Position numbers and translations under genes: made by a program. From positions 3,846,833 through 3,910,832 of the forward strand of contig CM030940.1 of NCBI GenBank assembly GCA_018136815.1: a stretch of DNA of 64,000 nucleotides. The letters are read 5' to 3'. Positions 45,275 to 55,553 of the stretch are shown piece after piece. The DNA is from Isochrysis galbana (Eukaryota > Haptophyta > Isochrysidales > Isochrysidaceae). The notes under the pieces were generated by a model. It was not told where the DNA came from and did not search any database. It saw only the letters and a program-made list of their open reading frames with translations. Positions within the stretch are counted from its first letter, which is position 1; the number at the start of each line of letters is the position of its first letter.

Positions 45275-46159
45275 ATGCCTACTGGCCTCGTCTCAGAGCC
45301 GCCGAGCTGCGGGACGCACCCTGCCGGCTTCCGCGGCAAGCAGGCGTCTCACCCATACGCTCCCCCTGGCTTCGGTGTCACCGGCTCATCGGGCGCGCTG
45401 CCCACGCCATTTGTCGTGCTAGCCCGGCCGCGCACGGGCAGCACGACTCTCTGCTATCTCCTCGCTGCCCACCCGGAAGTCAGGATGTTTCGCGAGGTCT
45501 TTCACCACTCCTTCACGTGGCCCGCAGCATATCCACTCAATTGGACGCTCAGAGACAGAGACCTGCACCGTAAAGAGTACCTCGACCTGGTACTCTCGGA
45601 CTCGATCCCACACGCCCCCGGAATGGGGCCAAAGGCGGTCGGTATCAAACTCTTCCCGCACCAGGTCACAGGCGCCGAGTTGACTGCGATCTTACTCTCG
45701 CCATACATCCTCAAAATCGACTTGCGGAGGCACAACTGTGTCAGTATGTACGTTTCGGAGCAGAAGGCCGAATCCCTGCACTCATGGCAGCAAACTAACA
45801 CCACAGCCATGAGACTTCAAGTGAGCCCCTCCAGGCTGCGACACTACTGCAAAAAGGTGGAAGACTCCCTCGCCTGCATCGACGGGCTTCGTAAGCAAGC
45901 GGATGAGAAAGGCCAGGGCGACACGTGGTTCGACATTGATTATCGTGACCTGTACAGCCCTGAGCGAGGCGCGCAGGTGCTTTCGAAAGCATACAATTTC
46001 CTTCGTTTACGAAGCTTGCCGAATCTGCGAGAAGTGTTTGATGTCACCATCGGCGTGAAGCTCGACAAGGCACGGTTGCGCGATACGATCACCAACTACA
46101 AGTTCGTTCTCAATGCTCTATCTGACACCCCTCGGTATCAGGCGCTTTTGGGTGAGTGA
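45275..46159 (+). CDS. PAPS-dependent sulfotransferase (Stf0/NodH-like)
   Basis: Single-exon frame of 294 aa from an ATG at 45275. FVVLARPRTGSTTLCYLLAA (about residues 47-66) is the 5'-phosphosulfate-binding loop of sulfotransferases (R-x-R-T-G-S-T), followed by HPEVRMFREVFHHSF with a candidate catalytic Glu/His. ILKIDLRRHNCVSMYVS (about 145-161) is the 3'-phosphate-binding motif (R-R-x-N-x2-S). The remaining region (WFDIDYRDLY, LPNLREVFDVTI) agrees with the Stf0/NodH branch, whose members sulfate carbohydrates or lipids. There is no signal peptide or membrane anchor in this model; the Pro/Gly-rich first 40 residues may hide a missing upstream exon. The substrate is unknown. Confidence 0.75.
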   Translation: MPTGLVSEPPSCGTHPAGFRGKQASHPYAPPGFGVTGSSGALPTPFVVLARPRTGSTTLCYLLAAHPEVRMFREVFHHSFTWPAAYPLNWTLRDRDLHRKEYLDLVLSDSIPHAPGMGPKAVGIKLFPHQVTGAELTAILLSPYILKIDLRRHNCVSMYVSEQKAESLHSWQQTNTTAMRLQVSPSRLRHYCKKVEDSLACIDGLRKQADEKGQGDTWFDIDYRDLYSPERGAQVLSKAYNFLRLRSLPNLREVFDVTIGVKLDKARLRDTITNYKFVLNALSDTPRYQALLGE

Positions 46160-46242
46160 GGAGAAGGAACAGGTCGAGGATTAGTCTCTAGTAGTAGTAG
46201 CTGGCATCTTCAAAAAAAAATAGATGATGTGGTTTCTAGGCT

Positions 46243-46395
46243 CTATTTGCCAGGGTTCTTCGCCACCGTGCGACTCTCGTCGCTAGCCACCATCTCCATC
46301 TTTCTGCCGTGGGTGATGTGCATGAGCTTGCGCAACACCGCGTCCATCGCCATCGCCTTGCGCGCCTCCTCGAGGATGTTGACGGTGGCGTGCTC
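46243..46395 (-). CDS. C-terminal exon of an unrecognised protein, cut by a repeat
   Basis: The minus strand reads CAEHATVNILEEARKAMAMD, then AVLRKLMHITHGRKMEMVAS and DESRTVAKNPGK followed by a stop at 46243. This is protein-like and convergent with the sulfotransferase gene (83 bp between stop codons). At about 46395 the similarity to family A (GCATCATGGCGACGCGCCGC) starts, so upstream exons are displaced by, or lie beyond, the repeat. I do not recognise the family. Confidence 0.4.
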   Translation of the reverse strand, partial: EHATVNILEEARKAMAMDAVLRKLMHITHGRKMEMVASDESRTVAKNPGK

Positions 46396-47094
46396 GGCGC
46401 AGGTTGCATCATGGCGACGCGCCGCAGGGAGAGCGATGTGTGTGAGAGGAGAGAGGGAGAGGGGGAGACATTTGCACCCCCCGTGATAGGAGTGTAGGAG
46501 TGTGGTGAGCCAACCTACTCTTAGTTAAAGAAGGGGTCATGGGGGGTGCCTCGCGCCCCTCCCCTAAGGCACTAACGCTCCTCCGGGGGGGCCTGTCAGT
46601 CATCCTCATGCCATGCCTCTTGGCATGTGCCTGACAGCACACCGCGACGCGCAATCCTTCGCCCATCCTCACCCCAAAGCAGGCTCAACTCACTCAGCCA
46701 GACTCTCCCTGAGCCAGCGCACACCGCAACGCGCAATCCTTCGCCCATCCCCACCCCAAAGCGTACTGACTCCCCCCACCATCTGTAAGCCACGGACTGA
46801 CAGACGACTTGGACGGCCCCCGAGGCCGGCGGGGCGAGCGAGGGAGAGGCTGGAGAGGCAGGGGGGGGCAGGGGCGAAGCCCCAGCCTCCACTGCCCCCA
46901 TGAGCTGCACAGCCGGCCAGCTAGGGGGACCTACAGGTCCCCCCAGAGGGGGGCCATGGCGCGCGCAGTGTCAGAGCAAGGCTGATCTCACTCTTGGAGA
47001 TTGCCTGCGATGGCGCGCCGGCAGCTAGCGCGGAATGCGGTTCTTGCGGGGAGCTCATGGAGCTTTCCTCGGGGATGACTACGGGCGGGTCAGT
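46395..47094 (+). repeat. Family A fragments, scrambled
   Basis: Contains A blocks in broken order (GGGGGGCCTGTCAGTCATCC at 46583, CGCGCAATCCTTCGCCCATC at 46645 and again at about 46730, GCGAGCGAGGGAGAGGCTGG at 46835). No gene. Confidence 0.65.
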
Positions 47095-47236
47095 AGAAAT
47101 CATATACCTAATAAAGCCGGGAGGGGCGTGACAAATAAGGGAACCTCGAGTCCGAGTTAGGGGCGAAGTTAGGGGTCAGTAGAAATCATATACCTAAAAA
47201 GCCGGGAGGGGCGTGACAAAAAGGGAACCTCGAGTT
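47095..47236 (+). repeat. Tandem duplication of ~78 bp
   Basis: GTCAGTAGAAATCATATACC, then AAAGCCGGGAGGGGCGTGAC and GGGAACCTCGAGT occurs at 47090-47152 and again at 47175-47236. The AAAGGGAACCTCGAGTTGCA end also occurs at about 37274. Confidence 0.8.
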
Positions 47237-47239
47237 GCA

Positions 47240-47702
47240 CCCTCTTACAAAACCTCTCCCTCTCTCTCCATTCTCTCCCAGCGTTCTCCCTCCTACCTCC
47301 TACGCGCGGCGCGCCATGGCCTACTCTCAGAGGTCCTTTGGGGGCTCCCAGAGGGCCAACAACGGCAGCTCAGGGGGCAGTGGAGGCTGGGGCTCAGCCC
47401 CTGGCCCCCCCTGCCTCTCCCTCGCTCGCCTCTCTGGCTCTGGGTGCCGCCCAGAGGCCCCTGTCTGCCTTGAGACCGGGGATGGGGGGATGGGGGGGGG
47501 AGTCATCAGTACGAGAGCAGGCCCAATCGGGCCGCAAACCGCGCCCACTGGGGATCTGGGTGGTTGTGTTGATTGCCCTGCTCATGCCAGAAGGCAGAGC
47601 ATGGGGTTGACCGATAGCCGATAGGCCCCCCGGAGGGGAATTGGTGCCTGAGAGGGGGGACGCGAGGCGCCCCCCCATCCTGAACTAAGTATAAACTTAG
47701 TT
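47240..47702 (-). repeat. Family A copy, reverse orientation
   Basis: Shares the ATGGCCTACTCTCAGAGG, GGCAGTGGAGGCTGGGGCTC and CCTGCCTCTCCCTCGCTCGC blocks with the other copies. It ends at 47683-47702 with the exact palindrome AACTAAGTATAAACTTAGTT. Confidence 0.8.
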
Positions 47703-48299
47703 CTCCCTTGGGGAAACCTAAACCTAAGGGCGGCTCTCCCCCTAACCGCGACAATCTCTTTTGCTATCTACTTCGCCTAGATAAGACAAAAGACATTTCA
47801 TTATATTCATTCCTTCTAGCGTGCATTCGTACGAGTCAAGAGCATGACCAAACCATCTACGTAGTAGACTTAGAGTACGAAGGGAAATTATATTAGCCCC
47901 CTAGCCGTATGCCCTCCCACACTTACTGAAATTGCAGTGACCATGGGGCTGTCCGTCAGATTGACCGAGGCATAAGGGCGAGTATGTTGATGATCGAAAT
48001 GGAGGGGCGAGCATCGAGGGGCGTTCTCAATCGACGGCAAGGCCGAGGAGCATCGTGGCGCACATTTGTTGAAGCATCTGCGCATGAAAGAATGGGGATG
48101 TCAAGACGACTCGCAAGCATGGCTCTGATTAACAAGCCACGCAATCATGGAGGCGGCGGACAGCTAAATCTGGCACATACACGAACGTGCAAAGGGACTG
48201 TGGGGAGCGGTGGTGTTTTGATAGATGGCAACGAGCCGGCTTCCGGATCCCTCAGTACCGTAGTATGTGCTCCTCAGGCCCGAGGGCTGTTCGGATAGA

Positions 48300-48860
48300 G
48301 CTAATACTTGGATGTGGGTTATAATCCTCAGGAGAGAATCCGGACTCGTTGGCACCCCATGGAGGTTGAGAAAGTGGTGCGTCCGGGAACGCCGGAACAG
48401 CATGCTGCAGTCGCGTGTGGGCTGCTCTCTCCTTTTCCCTCAGCGTATCGTGTCAGCAAAGGTGGCATAGCCAGATTCAGGGTAATTTGGTTCAGAGAGG
48501 ATGCCTTCACCGGGACTCAGAGAGAGAGAACAAGCAAGTGAGGCGGGCCAACGGTGATGTTCAAGCCGTAGCCTACTCACCAGTAGAACTCGTTTTGATG
48601 AGCATTTTAATGTCGAGCAGCTTTCCTGCCTGCCGTAACAAAGTGAGAGCGAGATCGGTGAGAGTACACACTGAGAACTGCATTGAAAGGGCACCACTGA
48701 GTAATGTCTGAACGCTGTTGTGCAACATCTTGGCCACCGCGGCGCCCGCTCGCCCGATGTGGCATCGGCCAAGCAGAGAGCGGACAAAAATTGCCGCGGG
48801 AATGCCCTGTGCTCTCGGCAGACGTTCAAAAGCATGCGGCGCGTGGAAAAGCGCCACCGC
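48300..48860 (-). CDS. Unrecognised gene, at least two exons
   Basis: The minus-strand frame reads VAKMLHNSVQTLLSGALSMQ, FSVCTLTDLALTLLRQAGKL and LDIKMLIKTSST up to a GTGAGT donor at about 48582. An acceptor at about 48519 (CTCTCTGAG) continues in phase as VPVKASSLNQITLNLAMPPL then LTRYAEGKGESSPH. The leucine-rich helical text looks like a real protein, but I recognise no domain. The start, the end and the exons on either side are not resolved. Confidence 0.4.
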
Positions 48861-49014
48861 TCAGGATTGACGTGCCATGCGTGTGGTGGCGCACTTCCTG
48901 TGCAACCTTCCCCTTCTCCCAATGCCCCCCGTAAACATTCTTGCTCCCCCCAATCACCTTTTCTGGTTCCTAAAACCCTTCACCACTTGCCACAAGTTGT
49001 CGTAGAACCAGCAT

Positions 49015-50454
49015 CTAATCTTGCAGCCGCTCCGCGTACTCGTTCGCTTTACATTTCCTCCCCATACCTCTCTCTCTCTCTAGTACATTTAGCGCTTCTC
49101 CCCCCGTGACCCGTTCTCTCGTGGCCTCCACCCCGGCGGCAAAGCCATCCACAGGGAGAGGGTCGTAGAGAAGAGAGAGCCAAACACCACGCACGCCAGC
49201 ACGCCCTGCACGCCCTGCGCTGTAGAGTAGAGGCGCCAGGTGGCGGAAGGAACTGATGTGACGGAAGCGGGACGACTTGCAACTCTTCTCCCTCAGTCCA
49301 TGGCGGCGTCTAGAGAGAGGGGGAGAGAAGAGAAGATGGGGAGGAAGGGGAGGCGGAGGCGGGAGCGATGGGCCGCCGCGTCGCCGTCGCCCAGCGGTGC
49401 AAGTACAAGTAATCACGTTTCCTGCTCTTTTCTACTATTAAACCGGTCAAACGGGAACTTTTCAATCTGTAAAGAAGGGTGGGGCTGCATTTTTTGACCG
49501 TGGCGGCAAGTCCGTAAGTTTTGTTAATTTTTTTCGAAATTTGGGTAGTCGAGTAAAATCAAAAATGTTGACCAAAATTTAGGTGGTTTCGCCTCGAAAA
49601 AAGAAATTGGGCCGCGCGCGGTGCGCGGGGGGCGGGGGGGGGGGGCGGAGGGCGCATGCATGGCCCGCCCTCAACACATCCAGATGGTAGAGGAGGAGGA
49701 GGAGACCACCGCGTCTGCTACCGCGCCTGCTACTGCGCCCGCGCGCCCGCTGCCGCCGTTGGTTCTACTAGCTACTAGTCGTAAGCGGCGGCGAGAGAGG
49801 AGAGACGGTTGTCGGTTGTCTTTCTCGGCGACGACGACGACGACGACGACGATGATGATGATGATGAGGAGGAGGAGGCGGTGGAGGATGGAGGATCTCT
49901 TGGAGCTTGGAGCAGGCCACACGCGAGGAGCGAGAGAGGCGGAGCCGCACCAATGCCAATGCACCCGCCTCTTCCTTGTCTCCCATTGCCTCCCCATCAC
50001 TTCTTTCTTGCCAGGCCAGAAGGTATGGCATGACGTGTTGCATGACGTCGTCGTCACGCACCGAAGCTGCGAGGGGGGCGAGGCCTCTCTCATTCTCATA
50101 AGGTTACCGCGCGTGATAAAATTATGAATTATGAGTTGTGGACTCCTAAAACTATTAAATTTTGATCAAACTTTAGGTGCCGACCCTCAAATTTTGACAA
50201 CAAAATTTGGGGGGTTTAGAAACAAAAATTACGGACTTGCCAACCGTGGCGCGATGCCCAATGAAAAAACCTCCAGTCTTCAGCTTCAGCTTCAGGGGTC
50301 CACCTGCCACCTGCCGCCACGAAAATCTTGACCGAGAAATGGCGCGATTCACCCCCCCTCAGCCACGCGCTCACGCTCTACCCGTAAAGAATAATGACGA
50401 ATATGACGAATTGGAATTGGCAATTGGCAATTGGGAAGAGCCATTGGCCATTGG
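49015..50454. other. Repeats and low-complexity DNA, no gene supported
   Basis: A degenerate X-family left end lies at about 49443-49502 (GGTCAAACGGG then GGGCTGCATTTTTTGACCGT). (GAC)n(GAT)n runs at 49830-49865 produce Thr/Met, Asp or His tracts in open frames. A frame on the minus strand (49015-49416) might be an exon of the neighbouring gene, but nothing identifies it. Confidence 0.45.
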
Positions 50455-50530
50455 TAGGGCGGTCAAACAGTGTTTCAAATTTCAAACACCTATTTTAACT
50501 TCTAACTAAGGGTGAAAATTGACCAAGTCA
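50455..50530 (+). mobile_element. Left end of TIR transposon X1, split by X2
   Basis: TAGGGCGGTCAAACAG begins at 50455. The continuation (TTTTAACTTCTAACTAAGGG, TGAAAATTGACC) and the sequence resumed after X2 (AGTCAAGATTGAGGATTCAT, 55008 on) align with the inverted right end of X0 (5583-5659). X2 is therefore nested inside X1. The other end of X1 was not found. Confidence 0.7.
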
Positions 50531-50722
50531 TAGGGCGGTCAAACAGGGGCTTTTTAACTATTAGTAAGGGTTGGGCTGCATTTTTTGACCGTGGCGCGGT
50601 GCCCAATAAAAAAGCTCCGGGGGGGGCTACCTGACGCTACGAAAATCTTCGCCAAGAAATGGTGCGATCCGCCCCCCCTCTCGCCCCCTCCGTCACGCGC
50701 ACTCACGCTCTACCCGTAAAGA

Positions 50723-51103
50723 ATGGGCCGTCGCGCCCGCGGGGGGATCGGTTCCTTGATATCTAAGCTACATTCGGCATTTGCTTCCCGCCCGATGCAG
50801 CGTCGTGTCGGGCTGCCGACAGTCCGACCACCCCCTGACCCTCTGGCATCATTGCCCGCGCAGCCCACCCAGCACATCACAGCGCGCGCACGCGGCTACC
50901 CTGGCTACCAGAGGCCCCACCCCGACCATCCCGACCCGTCCCTCGCAGGATTCACCCTCTCTCGAACTCGGCATCGAGAACTAGGCTCAGCTCACCGGCG
51001 CGGCCGTCCACGCGTGGCTGACGAGCCTCCGCGTCGAGGCTGCCTACGCGGCCATCCTCTCTCTGACAGTGCCAGATCCGGCATTGCTCGATGAGGCGAG
51101 ACC
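50723..51103 (+). pseudogene. Cargo-like ORF shared by X2 and X3
   Basis: In one frame or another this DNA encodes the same text as X3 (minus strand, 63.0-63.4 kb), whose copy reads SLELGIENQDQLTDAAAVHA, WLTSLRVEAALAALLSLTVP, DSALIDEARPVGGLRTGHVV and ALYAAASKKAQDLARAH. The X2 version is split by the E insertion at 51104 and resumes at 52913 (RPVGG, TGLVVALYAAAGRKAQD). It is predicted mostly helical, and I know no such family. Frame changes make the X2 copy non-functional. Confidence 0.45.
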
Positions 51104-52912
51104 TTTTCAACAGGAACGACAAAGGCGGTCTTAAGCCCAGCGCGGAGCTAGTGGAACTAGCCTCCAAGCTGGGGATCGCACACGCTGTCGAGGGGACCAT
51201 AGACCAAGGGAACAAAGGAAATTGAAACATGGATACACCTACCTAAGCCGCTGGTAGAGACAATGGAACCTGGTTATAAACCAAACAAACAAAAAGCGAC
51301 CAGACGGACACTTTCGACAACAAAGACAATTCCAGAAGGCCTGCCCGGACCCCACACTCTAAACCAGGCCTCAGGTAGCGCACCGAGGCCGGACCCCGGA
51401 AACCGAAGAAAAAGGAAAGAAGGGGGGCAGGGGAAGAGGTGGAGGGAGGGATGATAAGGGCGGTGTAGATAGCGAAGGGAAATAAACTTCTTAATAGTCT
51501 CACCGCACACGCGGCCGTGGACCCTCTACTTTCTACTCACGCAGCAAAACTTTCTACACCCCCACTCCCCCGGCCCTTTCCCCCCCGCCATCAGGCGACT
51601 CCCCCCGTGCACTACTAGGGGGATAGGGGAAAAGGGCTTAGATATGGTCCGGTGGCCCGCGCCCCCCCCCGGTGATCCGTTCTCTCCTTCCTCCTACGCC
51701 TACCGGGCTGGGGGCGTCCTCAGTCCCGACTTATCCTGTAAACAGGTGCGGGACTTACCTATTTTTCGGTGGGCGGAGCTCTCGCTCCGCCCACCCCCTT
51801 CTCCGCGCTCTCTCTCCTCTCTCCTGCGGCACGCGCGATGGCGTGCCTGCGACAGGCCAGCAGCTGCCTGCTGGCGACCCCTGGAGGCTCCTGGAGGCCA
51901 GCTCAGGGGGCAGAGGAGGCTGGGGCTGGGCCCTGGTCTCCCCTGCCTCTCCCTCGCTGGCGCTCCTGAGCCTCAGGGGCCCCCAATCTGCACCTGTCTG
52001 CCTGTCGAACAGGGGGGGAGGGGGGGTTGGAGCGATGGGCTGGCCACGACAGGCCAGGACGAGCGAATTAGGCGAGCCTGTCCGTGGGAAAGTGGGTCAG
52101 CAGGGCAGTGGCCTCCTGGCAAGCCATCAGGCATGCCAGGAGGATGGGTGGTTCCTCCCCAACGGCAGGGGAGGAGTGGAGAGAGGGGGGGGCTCGTGCC
52201 CCCCCATGGGTCAACCAAGTATAAACTTAGTTGTGAAAAGGGTTTAGATATGGTCGGTGGCCCGCGCCCCCCCCCGGTGATCCGTTCTCCCCTTCTCCTC
52301 CTATGCCTACCGGGCTGGCGGCGGTCTCAGCCCCGGCTTATCCTGTAAACAGGTGCGGGGCTTACATATTTTTCGGTGGGCGGAGCTCTCGCTCCGCCCA
52401 CCCCCTTCTCCGCGCTCCCTCTCCTCTCTCCTGCGGCACGCGCGATGGCGTGCCTGCGCCAGGCCTGCAGCTGCTTGCTGGCGACCCCTGGAGGCTCCTG
52501 GAGGCCAGCTCAGGGGGCAGAGGAGGCTGGGGCTGGGCCCTGGCCTCCCCTGCCTCTCCCTCGCTGGCGTTCCTGAGCCTCTGGGGCCCCCAGTCTGCAC
52601 CTGTCTGCCTGTCGAACAGGGGGGGAGGGGGGGTTGGAGCGATGGGCTGGCCACGAGGGGCCAGGACGAGCGATCCAGGCGTGCCTGTCAGTGGGAGAGT
52701 GGGTCAGCAGGGCAATGGCCTCCTAGCAAGCCATCAGGCATGCCAGGAGGATGGGTGGTTCCTCCCCCACGGCAGGGGAGGAGTGGAGAGAGAGGGGGGC
52801 TCGTGCCCCCCCATGGGCGAACCAAGTATAAACTTAGTTCGATAGCGAAGGGAAATCCCATAACTAGTAGGTGTGTAGCCCTGAATCTTCAGAAGTTTTT
52901 TTTTTTTTTTTT
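51104..52912 (+). mobile_element. Family E element inside X2, itself holding two B copies
   Basis: CGATGAGGCGAGACC flanks it (51089-51103 and 52913-52927). The 5' part encodes the end of an ORF (KGGLKPSAELVELASKLGIA, then HAVEGTIDQGNKGN and a stop at about 51225) and is followed by an A-rich 3' region. It ends CTGAATCTTCAGAAG plus about 18 T (52895-52912). E is the longest copy in the window. The ORF fragment is too short to assign to a LINE clade. Confidence 0.7.
51484..52840 (-). mobile_element. Tandem pair of family B elements inside E, 16-bp duplication
   Basis: GATAGCGAAGGGAAAT lies on both sides (51468-51483 and 52841-52856). Two B copies in reverse orientation are arranged head to tail: 51484-52232 and about 52233-52839, each ending in AACCAAGTATAAACTTAGTT. 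The second lacks the first ~140 bp. The two are about 95% identical by eye, so the pair is young or gene-converted. Long frames through them are shadows. Confidence 0.85.
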
Positions 52913-53386
52913 CGATGAGGCGAGACCCGTGGGTGGCCTCAGGACGGGCCTCGTCGTGGCGCTCTACGCTGCGGCGGGCAGGAAAGCCCAAGATCCTGCC
53001 AGAGCGCCTCATAGCGCATCTCGCGGGAACCCACCACCCAGAGCAGAAATCATTGTCTGCCGCTGGGTGGTGGCCTTGGCAGGTGGCATTGAAAATTAAT
53101 TTATACTGTTGATGACGCGCGACGGCGCAACGAAAGCACTCCGGGCACGCGGAGCTCGAGTAGCGAAGAAGCACACCAAGGTCTTCGCAATACTTGACGT
53201 AGACGTCAAGTAGAGCTGTACACCGTGGAGCCGACGCGGCGTCAGTCAACCTCCGGTGGGCAGCTGAGACAGAGAGCCGCTGGCAGTCCACCAGTCAGAC
53301 TTAAGTAAACATCGGCAAAAGCGGCGGCGGCGACGGGCCAGTAAGTGGGGGCGGCGGCGGCGGCGGCGCTCCCTCGGCTACGTCAG

Positions 53387-54790
53387 ACGTCAACATTCAA
53401 AGGGATCTACAAATGGCTGACTGCGACGAGGATTCGGCGCGCGGCCTGCACGATTGGCGTGGCTGTGTGGGTGGTCCCTGTGCATTTGGTGTCTGGCGGG
53501 GCCCCCCATCTGGATGGATCGTCGAAATCGGGCACGCAGCGCGCCCGGCATCAGCTTGAAGTTGGGCTCTCCCGGCCTCGCTCGGAGACGTCAAACGTCG
53601 AATGGGCTCGGCGGATGGCTGATATCCACGAGATTTCGGCGCGCGGCCCACGCGATTGGTGTGACTGTGTGGGTGGTCCCTGTGTATTTGGTGTCTGGCG
53701 GGGCCCCCCATCTGGATGGATCGTCGAAATCGGGCACGCAGCGCGCCCGGCATCAGCTTGAAGTTGGGCTCTCCCGGCCTCGCTCGGAGACGTCAAACGT
53801 CGAATGGGCTCGGCGGATGGCTGATATCCACGAGATTTCGGCGCGCGGCCCACGCGATTGGTGTGACTGTGTGGGTGGTCCCTGTGTATTTGGTGTCTGG
53901 CGGGGCCCCCCATCTGGATGGATCGTCGAAATCGGGCACGCAGCGCGCCCGGCATCAGTTTGAAGTTGGGCTCTCCAGGCTTCTCTCGGCGACGGCTCAA
54001 CGTTCAATGGGCTCGGCGGATGGGTGATTTCGACGAGGTATCGGGGCGCGGCCTGTCAGATTGGCGTGACCATGCGGGTGGGACCTGTGTATATGGTATC
54101 TGGCGGGGTCTCCCATCCTGATGGATCGTCGAAAACGGGCACGCAGCGCGCCCGCCATCGGTTCGAAGTTGGGCTCTCCGGGCTTCCCTCGGCGACGGCT
54201 CAACGTTCAATGGGCTCGGCGGATGGGTGATTTCGACGAGGTATCAGGGCGCGGCCTGTCAGATTGGCGTGACCATGCGGGTGGGACCTGTGTATTTGGT
54301 ATCTGACGGGGTCTCTCATCCTGATGGATCGTCGAAAACGGGCAGGCCGCGCGCCCGCCATCGGTTCGAAGTTGGGCTCTCCGGGCCTCGCTCGGCGACG
54401 GCTCAACGTTCAATGGGCTCGGCGGATGGGTGATTTCGACGAGGTATCGGGGCGCGGGCTGTCAGATTGGCGTGACCATGCGGGTGGGACCTGTGTATTT
54501 GGTATCTGGCGGGGTTTCTCGTCCTGATGGATCGTCGAAAACGGGCAGGCCGCGCGGCCCCCATCGGTTCGAAGTTGGGCTCTCCGGGCCTCGCTCGGCG
54601 ACGGCTCAACGTTCAATGGGCTCGGCGGATGGGTGATTTCGACGAGGTATCAGGGCGCGGCCTGTCCGATTGGCGTGACCATGCGGGTGGGACCTGTGTA
54701 TTTGGTATCTGGCGGGGTCTCCCATCCTGATGGATCGTCGAAAACGGGCACGCAGCCCGCCCGGTCTCGACTTGAAGTTGAGCTTTTCAA
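53387..54790 (+). repeat. 203-bp tandem array, about seven units
   Basis: ATGGGCTCGGCGGATGG recurs at 53602, 53804, 54007, 54210, 54413 and 54616, i.e. every 202-203 bp, with a diverged unit before (about 53400). The first three and last four units form two subtypes (GTCAAACGTCG against GCTCAACGTTC). Because 203 is not a multiple of three, every frame is open for 60-170 codons on both strands; none is a real gene. Confidence 0.95.
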
Positions 54791-55004
54791 GCTTTTGCGA
54801 TTTTAGCGTCTTCTGTCTTTTTTTGATTACGTTTTGTTGTTGGGGCCCAAGGGGGGGGGTCCGGGTCCTAATGGACCCCGGATATGTGCTAGTTGGGTGT
54901 ATTGGGAACTTTCTACCGTGAAAAATCCTCAAATTTCCTCAATTCTGAGATGGTCATTTTTTCACCCCTTATAAAAAAACACTGTTTGACCGCCCTACAA
55001 GTCA

Positions 55005-55292
55005 AGAGTCAAGATTGAGGATTCATTACGAGATTTTTGGATATGGTGACCGGATAGGTGCAACTAGCACATATCCGGTGCCCTTTGGGCCCCAGACCCC
55101 CACGCTAGACGGTAGCACCCACAGCAATGCGTAACAACGGTTGACAAGAAACAAGAAAAAGAAAACGCGCAAACAGGCCAGAAATCACTATCGCGGAGGG
55201 CCGACGCGGCCGACGTCCGACGCGAGCGCGGGCGAGCGTTGGGCCGCTAATCGACGCGTCCCCGGTGCAGCGTGCCTCGGCCAGCCACAGCC
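55005..55292. other. X1 remainder and unassigned sequence
   Basis: 55005-55070 continues X1. An imperfect inverted pair, CATATCCGGTG at 55071 and GACCGGATA at 55049, lies there. No gene. Confidence 0.4.
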
Positions 55293-55553
55293 ATGCACGC
55301 AGGCTGCCGGGCGCGCCTCTTATCGGCTGTGGCAGTGCTTGTGCTTGTTGAACTTGTTGCTTGTTGGGCCCGTTGCGGAGCGTGGGACCTAACATCCGCT
55401 CCCTTCAGCGGATTCGGCGATTTGAACAACCCATTTGACGTGAAAAGTTTTTCGGTCTCTGTGCTTGGTCTAACCGCCTTGTGTTGGTTTTGGGTGAAGA
55501 AGAGATCTAGAGAACAGAGAACAGAGAACGCGCGCTCATCATGCGCGCGATGA
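55293..55553 (+). CDS. Small membrane or secreted protein, unknown
   Basis: From the ATG at 55293: 86 aa, MHAGCRARLLSAVAVLVLVE, LVACWARCGAWDLTSAPFSG, FGDLNNPFDVKSFSVSVLG, LTALCWFWVKKRSREQ and a short polar tail. The first ~30 residues look like a signal peptide, and VSVLGLTALCWFW then KKR is a single membrane segment with a basic stop-transfer. There is no known family. The downstream gene on the same strand starts 376 bp later. It could be the first exon of a larger gene, although no strong donor is evident. Confidence 0.4.
   Translation: MHAGCRARLLSAVAVLVLVELVACWARCGAWDLTSAPFSGFGDLNNPFDVKSFSVSVLGLTALCWFWVKKRSREQRTENARSSCAR

Larger units (their letters stand above)
50531..54997 (+). mobile_element. 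TIR transposon X2, complete, 7-bp duplication
   Basis: Starts TAGGGCGGTCAAACAG and ends with its reverse complement CTGTTTGACCGCCCTA. The 7-bp duplication CAAGTCA lies at 50524-50530 and 54998-55004. Inside: the conserved inner motif TTTTTTGACCGT, a cargo-like ORF region (50.75-51.10 kb, resumed at 52.9 kb), an E element that itself carries two B elements, and the 203-bp tandem array. No transposase is recognisable. Confidence 0.85.

Noticed and set aside
51644..53099. Frames of 180-248 codons with repeated LLRHARWRAC and GLGPGLPCLSLAG
   Set aside because: They run through two copies of family B, and the same text appears on the opposite strand at 26.4-27.0 kb; no domain and no start signal.
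53454..54636. Overlapping frames of 60-170 codons with recurring WCDCVGGPC/ISTRYRGAACQIG-like text
   Set aside because: They are shadows of the 203-bp tandem array, open on both strands and in several frames.
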